Shown here: positions 56,010-64,000 of the stretch, piece after piece
Layout of the letters: every line of letters starts with the position of its first letter
Numbering within the stretch: position 1 is the stretch's first letter
DNA from: Gordius sp. MW1
Taxonomy: Eukaryota; Nematomorpha; Gordioida; Gordea; Gordiidae
Direction: 5' to 3'
NCBI GenBank assembly: GCA_964036665.1
Contig: OZ038530.1
Span: forward strand, 15,037,001-15,101,000
DNA: 64,000 nucleotides
Translations under genes and position numbers: made by a program
The notes under the pieces: model-generated
Told to the model about the DNA's origin: nothing
Seen by the model: the letters and a program-made list of their open reading frames with translations, nothing else
The model's database searches: none

Positions 56010-57764
56010 ATTGAAAACACCCCCTATGCCCCCCCTCTCCCCCGCATTAGAAAGAGGGTAAATAATTGGGGGGGGGGCGGCAAAACACCCCCCATGCCCC
56101 CATGCTCCCCCTCTCCCCCACATTAGAAAGAGGGTAAAAAATAAGGGGGGGGGGGCAAAACACCCCCCATGCCCCCCCCTCTCCCCCTGATCAGAAAGAG
56201 GGTAAAAAATTAGGGGGGGGGGCAAAACACCCCCTATGCCCCCCCCTCTCCCCCACATCAGAATGAGGGTAAAAAATAAGGGGGGGGGGCAAAACACCCC
56301 CATGCCCCCCCTCTCCCCCTAATCAGAAAGAGGGCAAAAAATTAGGGGGGGGGGGGGGGTAAAACACCCCCTATGCCCCCCCCCCTCTCCCCCACATCAG
56401 AAAGAGGGTAAAAAATAAGGGGGGAGGGGGGCAAAACACCCCCTATGCCCCCCCCCTCTCCCCCACATCAGAAATAGGGTAAAAATTGAAGGGGGGGCAA
56501 AACACCCCCCATGACCCCCCTCTCAAGAGGGTAAAAAATAAGGGGGGGGGGCAAAACACCCCCTATGCCCCCCCTCTCCTCCGGATCAGAAACAGGGTAA
56601 AAAATTAGGGGGGGGGGCAAAACACCCCCCATGCCCCCCTCTCCCCCGCATTAGAAAGAGGGTAAAAAATTAGGGGGGGGGGGGCAAAACACCCCCCCTG
56701 CCCCCCTCTCCCCCGCATTAGAAAGAAGATAAAAAATTAGGGGGGGGGGCAAAACACTCCCTGCCCCCCCCTCTCCCTCGCATCAGAAAGAAAGTAAAAA
56801 ATTAGGGGGGGGGGCAAAACAACCCCCATGCCCCCCTTTCCCCCTGATCAGAAAGAGGGTAAAAAATTAGGGGGGGGGGGGGGGGTAAAACACCCTCTAT
56901 GCCCCCCCCCTCTCCCCCACATCAGAAAGAGGGTAAAAAATAAGGGGGGAGGGGGGCAAAACACCTCCTATGCCCCCCTCTCCCCCTAATCACAAAGAGG
57001 ATAAAAAATAAGGGGGGAAGAGGGCAAAACACCCCCTATGCCCCCCCCCTCCCCCACATCAGAAATAGGGTAAATAATTGGGGGGGGGGGGCAAAACACC
57101 CCCCATGCCCCCCTCTCAAGAGGGTAAAAAATAAGGGGGGGGGCAAAACACCGCCTATGCTTCCCCTCTCCTCCGGATCAGAAACAGGGTAAAAAATTAG
57201 GGGTGGGGGGGCAAAACACCCCCCATGCCCCCCTCTCCCCCGCATTAGAAAGGGGGTAAAAAATAAGGGGGGGGGGCAAAACACCCCCCATGCCCCCTCT
57301 CTCCCCCTGATCAGAAAGAGGGTAAAAAATTTAGGGGGGGGGCAAAACATCCCCTATGCCCCCCCCCCTCTCTCCCCCACATCAGAATGAGGGTAAAAAA
57401 TAAGGGGGGGGGGGCAAAACACCCCCCATGCCCCCCCCCTCTCCCCCTGATCAGAAAGAGGGTAAAAAATTAGGGGGGGGGGGGGTAAAACACCCCCTAT
57501 GCCCCCCCTCTCCCCCACATCAGAAAGAGGGTAAAAAATAAGGGGGGAGGGGGCAAAACACCCCCTGCCCCCCCCTCTCCCTCGCATCAGAAAGAGGGTA
57601 AAAATTTAGTGGGGGGGGGCAAAACACCCCCCTGCCCCCCCGCCTCTCCCCCGGATCAGAAAGAAGGTAGAAAATAAGGGGGGGGGGCAAACACCCCACC
57701 TGACCGCCGTTCTTCCCCAGGTGAGAAAGAGGGTAAAAATAAAGGGGGGGGGCAAATCTTCACG
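56010..57764 (-). repeat. G/C-run minisatellite, right arm (about 26 units)
   Basis: Same unit as the left arm on the opposite strand: GATCAGAAAGAGGGTAAAAA, TTAGGGGGGGG, CAAAACA, CCCCCCATGCCCCCC and CTCTCCCCC. About 26 units counted from the AGAAAGAGGGT word. CATG rather than CTG joins many C runs here, so the two arms have diverged in unit variants. Confidence 0.88.
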
Positions 57765-58220
57765 ATTTTTTTTCTTCATAAATAAAACATATTGATTTAC
57801 TACCTACTTCTATAATGCATAATAATTAACTATAATTTACTGAATTTACTAGATTGTGACGTCATGATACATTTATTTTTATTTTCTTAAATTAAAAGTT
57901 CATTACCTAAATCTAAATACACAAATATGATGAACAATATAAACAAATTGATATATTTGCATGCCCAACCCAAAACGACCAAAACCAAACCAAAAGGTTA
58001 ATAATATTATCCACCCAAACCCTTTAGCTCTTTAATACACCCAAACCTAAACGCCAAAGGTGCCCCAAAAAACACTCAAAACGCTTTGGGTGTTTTTTAC
58101 GAAAACGCCAAACGCCAAAGCCCTCCCAAGAAAATTCACCTAACACTGAAAAGGTTGGGTGAAAAAAAACGCCAACGCTTGCAGGCAACCAATAGAAACC
58201 CTTGGTTTTTTACAACACTA
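57765..58220 (-). repeat. Right outer arm block of the foldback element
   Basis: Reverse complement of 48341-48811 over about 400 bp with a few mismatches and a small insertion (ATGATGAACAAT near 57928). The last 14 bases (complement TAGTGTTGTAAAAA) match the left tip; the intervening 50-60 bases differ. Confidence 0.85.
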
Positions 58221-58376
58221 GTTTGTAGGTAGATTGGAATTAATGTTATTTTTTATCTTAGGATTATTTAAATATATAAATATTTCGTCAGACCAGATCT
58301 TGTTTGTTTATGCGTCTCTCTTGCTTAATTTTGTGTCACTTATTGCCCTGAGCTTATTTATTAAAACCCGGATACT

Positions 58377-58675
58377 TAGTTCAAACCACATGTGCGCATA
58401 ATAATGCAAACAACTAATTTTATAACAATGTTAGCACCACGCTATAGCTCAAGCGTCTCCAAGTGTATGTGATATAGCTCTAGCGTCTTATGTGACTATG
58501 TGCTATAGCTTTAGCGTCTCCAAGGGACTATGTACTTTAGCTTTTGCGCCTCCGAGTGACTATGTGCTATAGCTTTAGCGCTTTCAAGTGACTATGTGCT
58601 GTAGCTTTAGCGTCTCCATGTGACTATGTGCTATAGCTTTTGCGCCTATCATACGCTATTTTACCATCACTACTA
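58377..58675 (-). repeat. 32-bp minisatellite within a dispersed repeat (copy 2)
   Basis: About seven units of GTGACTATGTGCTATAGC plus TTTAGCGCCTCC-like sequence, the reverse complement of the array at 10660-11026, with the same outer words on both sides. It ends 65 bp before the PRPF6 start codon, so it must sit in or next to that gene's promoter or 5' UTR. Confidence 0.75.
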
Positions 58676-58739
58676 TCTATGCAACCATGCATGATTTAAG
58701 GATCGTATTGACTGAACTACTAAAGTCATCTGCTAAAAC

Positions 58740-61700
58740 ATGAGTTTGACTCCCGTTGCAATTGCTTTGAAAAAAAGGAAGTATTTTATAGGACTTGAAG
58801 GACCAAGTGGTTATGTTGCCGGTGCTGGGAGAGGGTAAAATTGTACGTTATTATATTTAGATAATTTTTTAGAGCTACAGGTTTTACGACGAGATCTGAT
58901 ATTGGTCCAGCTAGAGAAGCCACTGATATATCGTAAAATAAAATACTTTTTGATATCATTAATTAATTTAGCGATGAGCGACATGCTCCACCAACCAAAC
59001 GAACAACTCCTGGTCAGCCTAAAGTAGAGGAAGAGAAAGATGATGATAATGAAGAAGAAGATTTAAATGATTCTAATTATGATGAGGTATTTAAATATTT
59101 ATTAAAAAGCTAATTATTAAATAGCCCCCTTTAAATTTTTTTAAGTTTGATATCATTAATATCTTTTATTCCGGGTTTTTTTATTTTTTATATCTTTTTT
59201 TAAAATTAGTTTTAATTATATTTATGACTGGTAATGTTTAGTTGTTAAAAGTTGAAGGGTTTATATTTATCAATTATAAATCTGCATTCTAGGAGAATAT
59301 GCAGAAATAAATTATTGTATTAGTTATTGGCATATTATATTAATAACTTATCTTAATGTACTATAATTACTTAAAGAATATGCATATACAATGAAATAAA
59401 GATATGTTCATACATAAACAGTTTGCTGGTTATGGAGGAAGTCTTTTTGCTAAAGGCCCATATGAGAAAGATGATGAAGAAGCAGACAAAATATACCATG
59501 CACTTGACAAAAGAATGGATGAAAGGCGTCGAGATCGCAGGTTAATTGTTAAATTGTTTAATTGTTCACTTAAAATAACATTTAATTTGACCTTTATGAG
59601 AATAAATTGAATGGAATATGAAGTATATGTTTTAAGGGCAAAAAATGAAATTTTATTATTATGCATCTATAGGGAAGCTAAATTTCAAAAAGAAATCGAA
59701 AAATTTCGTCAAGAGCGTCCAAAGATTCAACAGCAGTTTTCAGACTTGAAAGTAAAATATAGTTTTGAAATAAAGAATTAGTTTAGGTACATTTATTTGA
59801 TCATTCTTGTTAACTTCTAATGAAGAGATTAGCAATTTAATTAATTGTGTTAGAATAAAGGATTGATTTAATTGATATTAACTTGATCTCTTGTCTTTTT
59901 TGGTTGACCAAAAGACATAAAACTTCCATCTAAATGTTGTCTCTAACTCATGTTTTCATTTCTAAATTAATGAATATTTTTTTGTTAAGATTGTGATCTA
60001 AAATTTTATAACATACCCTAGAATTATCTGTTCTTCTCTTTTAAACATCCTAAAACAATAGTGTTTTTAACAACAGTAGCTGACTAACTTTTTAGTCGAC
60101 CTTTGGACTTAGTCAAAGTATCAAAACAGTCCATAGCTTGTCATAAATGCCTCGGCCTGACGAGGTAGCATTAGTGTTCTAGCTGCTCCTGAACCTAGAT
60201 TTTGAGCTAACATGCATTTACGATAAAAACACTAACCAAATTAGGTATTACCTTGATCAAGGCGTTGTATAAAACAAAAATAAAAAATATTTACATAAAT
60301 TTTTTAGAGACAGTTATCGGAGGTATCGCCTGAACAATGGGCTAATTTACCCGAAGTCGGTGATGTGAGAAATAAAAAGCAACGAAATCCCAGGGCCGAA
60401 ATATATACGCCCATACCCGATACCGTTTTGGCTGGAGGAGTTGGGGGCGTCATGTCAGAACCCGGTGTTGGTAGGTTTTCACCTTACACATTTAATTTAT
60501 TTGTACTTGAATATGGCGCCATTTTGAAATTTATCAATTAAAATCTAAGGTGGTAGGATTTTGTATTAGATTCATTATTATAAGAATTTAAAGCAGTTGT
60601 ATCCAATTATAATTGCCCGCCTTGGGCGTTTGACCTTAATTGTGTTAGTGTTATTTATTTGAAATAATGAAAATATATACTGTACTGTGTATTAGTATTT
60701 AGTATTAGTATAAAATATTTTATGTAATGTCAACGTAGTATATAACAAATGACAGAATGTATTGAAGTAATGTGTGAAATGTGATGAATTATATGCGAGG
60801 AATATCTTAAATCAATGTATGGAAAAGTCAAGTGGCTCAATATCTGTGTTGATGATGCTGTTGCAATGTTGGTGTGTGTAAATGATGTTTGAATGTCTAC
60901 AAATGATAATGTTTGAATATGTGTGTGTGAGCAAAGTGGTTTTATTAATGGTCTCATAGGACGTGTAATTCTTTTTAGAAAATATATTTAAAAAAGTAAC
61001 GTGTCTATGTATGAAGTATATCTTTACATGGGCGTAGCCAGCATTGGAATTTAGAGGGGGGCAATAATGATTTAGGGAGGGGCAAAATGAACATTTTTTG
61101 AATTTTAGCCATAATTTTAAAATTCTAACAACTTTTTACGTTTAGAGGGGGGCAGCCGCCCCTCGCTGGCCTGCCCCCCCCCTGGTTAAGCCCTTGACAA
61201 CATAGACTAATAATATAAAAATTGCGTAACAATTAATAGACTGGCTAACTGCTTATTTTTTGCATTGAAATTTAATGAGCAAGTTAGGCAACCATTTTGC
61301 ATTAAAGATCGTGGTCTACCCCTTACTCAATAACTATCAGCTGTCCGCCAGTCTATTGTATTATTAGACTACGTTGTTAACAAAATGTTTTTAACAACGC
61401 AGGAGGTTTTACGGCCTTGGATCAGCGACAACAGTTGTATGGCGGTATCAATACGCCCTTCCCGGGTGGCATGACCCCTTATGGGGGCAGCCTCACCCCC
61501 TTTGGTTCGGGTTTCGCCACCCCTTCTGGACTCAAGAGTGGTGATTTGGATTTGAGGAAAATTGGGGAAGCCAGAAATGCCTTGATGGACATCAAATTAA
61601 CTCAGGTATTTTATTGGACTCGATAATCCTTTTTTGTTATCACTTGATAGTTGATAGACTCAAAATATTTTGACTCGCGTTTAAGATTTATTTCGTATAG

Positions 61701-63366
61701 TGATAACTAGTGCTGTAAAAAGGGCTGGGTTTTATTCGGGCGACCTTTGGTTTTACTCGGCGAAACATTAATATTTATGCGACCAAGAAAATAAGAACAA
61801 ATGTTTGGTTTGTTGATGTTTATTCGACTTCCAAAGGTTGACTAAACAAAGGCAGCCGTTTTTACAACACTAAACAAACCCTCTTTCCGATGATCGTTTT
61901 TTTATAACACCCAACACTTATTTTTTTTAAATTGCTTTATACTAAGATGTAATTTTCAATGCTGAATCAGGGATTTTATTAAAGCTCGCGTGTGAAATCT
62001 CTTCTTCTTGATCGTGTTTTTGGTTCGACAGACGTAGGGATTGTTTTGATAAGTTACTCCCATCTTGATCGGGTAAGGGCCATGTCCTGAATTACCTCAT
62101 CTTAGTTCTCACAACTTTGTCCACCTGTACGTTCCACCTAATACGAGGTCGTCCTCTTCCTCTCTTCCCCGGCACCTCCCTGTCCTATAATTTTCGATTT
62201 AAATTAATCCTCTCCCTTCTTAGTATGAGGGGAGACTTGTATGAAACTAACAAACCTCGCCTTAGGTATCGGATTCCGTGTCTGGCCAAACCGTGGTAGA
62301 CCCCAAAGGTTACCTTACAGACCTGCAGAGCATGATTCCAACCTTCGGGGGCGGAGATATAAACGACGTCAAGAAGGCCCGGCTACTGTTAAAATCCGTT
62401 CGAGATACTAATCCTAAGCATGGCCCGGCTTGGATCGCTAGCGCTCGACTCGAAGAAGTGGCTGGGAAGTTACAAGTTAGTGATTTATTGCCTATTAAAA
62501 TTGAATCGTTTTATCATTTTTTCCTCAATGTTTATTAGATAATATTTGTTTAATATGCCGGAATATATACTTTTTCCCTCATATTGCTGGTTTGACGGCG
62601 TGGAAAACTAAAAACGTTATAACTTAAAGACTACACTGTTCATAGCCGACTGGTTTAAGTTATAAACTAAGGTGAATTGAATCTATGCTTTTTGAAACAA
62701 ATTTAAAGGTCAGCGTCAATTCTAATACGTATGGAATAAAGCAAATGGCTAATCAGTTTCGGCAATCTTTAATTAATTTTTTTACTTAGGCCCGACTCGA
62801 GCCAGAGCCCGACTTTTTTGAAATGTGAATTTATAATTTTATTCAGATTAATATAAAAATATTTTGTCTCCTCTAAATAGCCTACTTAACAAAGGGATTA
62901 GTAAAAGTTTTTTAAAAATCTTTTACCTAGATTTTACCTCGGGTTGGGTGGACCCATCAAGGCCTGACCCGAGCCCGAGGCCCAATCTAGTGTTGCAAAA
63001 ACGCCTGAGTTTTGTTTGGTCGACCTTTGGTTTTAGTAGACTAAGCGCTTAGTCTACTAAAAACAAAGGTCAACCAAACAAAACCCAGCCGTTTTTACAA
63101 CACTATTCTCTTTTTATAATCATAAGTGTTAATGCCTGATCTATCATTTTATTTGCAGGCCGCTCGGAACATAATAACGCGCGGTTGCGAAACTTGCCCG
63201 CTCAGCGAAGACGTCTGGCTTGAAGCGGCTAGGCTACAGCCCGGAGAAGCGGCCAAAGCCATCGTCGCTAATGCCGTGCGCCATTTACCCGGCTCAGTGC
63301 GGGTATGGATAAAGGCGGCCGATCTCGAGTCCGAAACCAAGGCAAAAAAACGGGTCTACCGAAAAG
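58740..63366 (+). CDS. PRPF6: Pre-mRNA processing factor 6 (U5 snRNP / tri-snRNP bridge), N-terminal 417 codons; continues off the right edge
   Basis: Nine exons: 58740-58834, 58873-58932, 58972-59086, 59422-59540, 59673-59751, 60308-60470, 61403-61605, 62266-62475, 63159-63366. All join in frame with GT-AG borders. The PRP1 N-terminal domain is clear: [73 protein letters not shown]. Then a Gly/Thr/Pro-rich stretch ([14 protein letters not shown]), the [16 protein letters not shown] and [15 protein letters not shown] blocks, and the first HAT/TPR-like repeats ([46 protein letters not shown]). PRPF6 bridges U5 and U4/U6 snRNPs in the nucleus and is essential for splicing. The vertebrate protein is about 940 aa, so somewhat over half is missing to the right. 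Introns 1 and 2 are 38 and 39 nt. Introns 7 and 8 hold inverted-repeat elements. Confidence 0.95.
61027..61196. mobile_element. GGGCGTAGCC-type MITE in PRPF6 intron 6
   Basis: Begins CATGGGCGTAGCCAGC, contains AGGGGGGCAATAATG and GGGGGGCAGCCGCCCC, and ends CCTGGTTAAGCCCTTG. The right end is diverged and no target duplication remains. Confidence 0.7.
61708..61872. mobile_element. Small hAT-like inverted-repeat element in PRPF6 intron 7
   Basis: Starts TAGTGCTGTAAAAAGGGCTG and ends GCAGCCGTTTTTACAACACTA (last 20 complement CTAGTG...). Inside, GACCTTTGGTTTTACTCGG pairs with CTTCCAAAGGTTGAC. The ends match the foldback element. The 8-bp flanks do not match each other, so it is older or rearranged. 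Confidence 0.7.
61970..62235 (-). pseudogene. LINE 3'-region fragment in PRPF6 intron 7
   Basis: The minus strand reads [18 protein letters not shown] in one frame, like the GRPRxxW segment near the C-terminus of LINE ORF2. Shares several words with 31080-31450. It lies between PRPF6 exons 7 and 8. Confidence 0.5.
62780..62987. repeat. Fragments of the GC-rich hAT-like element
   Basis: Words GGCCCGACTCGAGCC (62788) and GGCCTGACCCGAGCCCGAGG (62961) match the subterminal parts of the elements at 9936 and 40123. The terminal TAGAG/CTCTA ends are lost. Confidence 0.45.
62988..63105. mobile_element. 118-bp near-perfect palindrome of the TAGTGTTG family in PRPF6 intron 8
   Basis: Starts TAGTGTTGCAAAAACG and ends CGTTTTTACAACACTA. 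The whole element folds back on itself around AAGCGCTT, with TTTTGTTTGGTCGACCTTTG pairing with its counterpart on the other side. The flanks show no clear 8-bp duplication. Confidence 0.78.
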
Positions 63367-63910
63367 GTTAGTCGACTTTAACTTTGGATAGTACCATCAT
63401 GTCTAAATGTTAGCCAATGATGTGAATTTTCTCCGTCTCATACTTTATTGAAGGGACCTATATCATTGCGTTATAATATTTTTATAAAAGCTTGCCGGAA
63501 AAACGCTATAAAGTCTTACACACGCCTGTAATGAAACGAATTCATTCACAACAAATAATTATAATCATCATATTGTTTTTTAATTAAGATAAAATTAAAA
63601 AATTGCTTAAGGGACCGAGGGGCCCGGTTTTCGCTCTTGGGGGGGGGGCCTCGGCCCCCTAGCTACGCCACTAGTACTTTCTAAAATTCAATGTGTGTTA
63701 GTTCCTTAGGATTGTTAGCGGGGGCTTTTTTGGGGTTATTTTTTTATCGCTAAGAAACGGTTAATTTTTAGTCCTCTTACAACTATGGAAACAATAGTGG
63801 TTGCCTGATTTTGGTAGAAAAAGTATGGGCAAATTATTTTTTATAGCCTTTAGGCACAAGGCTCCTGCTATTTATATTGCGTTGTTCGTTAAATAGCTTA
63901 TGATTGTCTC

Positions 63911-64000
63911 CATTGGCGTAGCCAGCATTGGAATTAGAGGGGGGCAATAATAATATAGAGAGCGACAAAATGATAATTTTTTGAAATGTTAGCAATAATT
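63911..64000. mobile_element. GGGCGTAGCC-type MITE, cut by the window edge
   Basis: CATTGGCGTAGCCAGCATTG followed by AGAGGGGGGCAATAATA, as in the copy at 61027. Only the left part is in the window. Confidence 0.65.

Larger units (their letters stand above)
48341..58220. mobile_element. Giant foldback-type DNA element with hAT-like ends, 9880 bp
   Basis: Begins TAGTGTTGTAAAAACGG and ends TTTTTTACAACACTA, flanked by GTTTGTAG on both sides (48333-48340, 58221-58228), a perfect 8-bp duplication with T and A at the positions hAT prefers. Two arms in opposite orientation (about 48341-50690 and 55996-58220) each have a 450-bp single-copy outer block, near-identical between arms when reverse-complemented, and an inner minisatellite. 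The core (about 50700-55990) contains gypsy copy 2. Without it the element would be about 5.8 kb. No transposase was found, so it is presumably non-autonomous. The architecture resembles foldback elements; the hAT link is inferred from ends and target duplication. Confidence 0.85.

Noticed and set aside
61708..61872. TA target duplication (mariner-type) for the TAGTGTTG family
   Set aside because: The foldback copy shows a perfect 8-bp duplication outside TAG/CTA, which fits hAT better; TA at the tips is part of the element.
62988..63105. Palindrome in PRPF6 intron 8 as a microRNA gene
   Set aside because: It has transposon-type ends shared with other elements; nothing shows processing. A small-RNA source remains possible but is not claimed.

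Overview
The window is animal nuclear DNA: AT-rich, intron-bearing and packed with mobile elements. Two host genes are read across splice junctions without a frame break. One is a complete lysosomal serine carboxypeptidase (cathepsin A type, 27202-30109, 9 exons, 468 aa). The other is the first 417 codons of the U4/U6-U5 tri-snRNP protein PRPF6 (58740-63366, 9 exons, continuing past the right edge). A third gene, an atypical dual-specificity phosphatase, is represented by one minus-strand exon at the left edge (242-681). The species cannot be named from this. The first introns of both complete gene models are only 34-39 nt and later introns grow to 300-900 nt, a 5'-small/3'-large gradient of the kind described in some flatworms; that is a hint only. 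Layout: 1-850 phosphatase exon; 850-11000 mostly AT-rich spacer with short inverted-repeat elements (a family with GGGCGTAGCC ends and 8-bp target duplications, a Harbinger-like element, a hAT-like element) and a 32-bp minisatellite; 11.08-13.98 kb a truncated Ty3/gypsy relic with a 5'-truncated LINE nested in it; 14-16.9 kb spacer; 16.9-17.3 kb LINE fragment; 17.9-19.55 kb a decayed FLYWCH/MULE transposase gene with tiny introns, preceded by a 110-bp tandem array that reuses its splice acceptor; 21.7-27.1 kb a tandemly duplicated segment split by gypsy copy 1; 27.2-30.1 kb CTSA; 30.2-33.6 kb old repeats; 34.26-40.09 kb a BEL/Pao element; 40.1-40.8 kb hAT-like element; 43.5-43.9 kb LINE relic; 45.7-48.2 kb a second gypsy lineage, decayed; 48.34-58.22 kb a giant inverted-repeat element; 58.4-64 kb minisatellite and PRPF6. 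The most notable object is the 9.9-kb element at 48341-58220. It starts TAG and ends CTA, is flanked by a perfect 8-bp duplication GTTTGTAG that fits the hAT pattern, and has two arms of about 2.2-2.35 kb in opposite orientation. Each arm holds an outer single-copy block followed by about 25-30 copies of a roughly 65-bp unit built around a G-run, a short loop and a C-run. Gypsy copy 2 sits in its core with its own target duplication. Its left end matches small palindromic elements lying inside PRPF6 introns, so one transposase probably moved all of them. No transposase is visible inside the element. All splice models, domain calls and repeat boundaries were read by eye from the sequence; homopolymer lengths and single-base frameshifts could be affected by assembly error.
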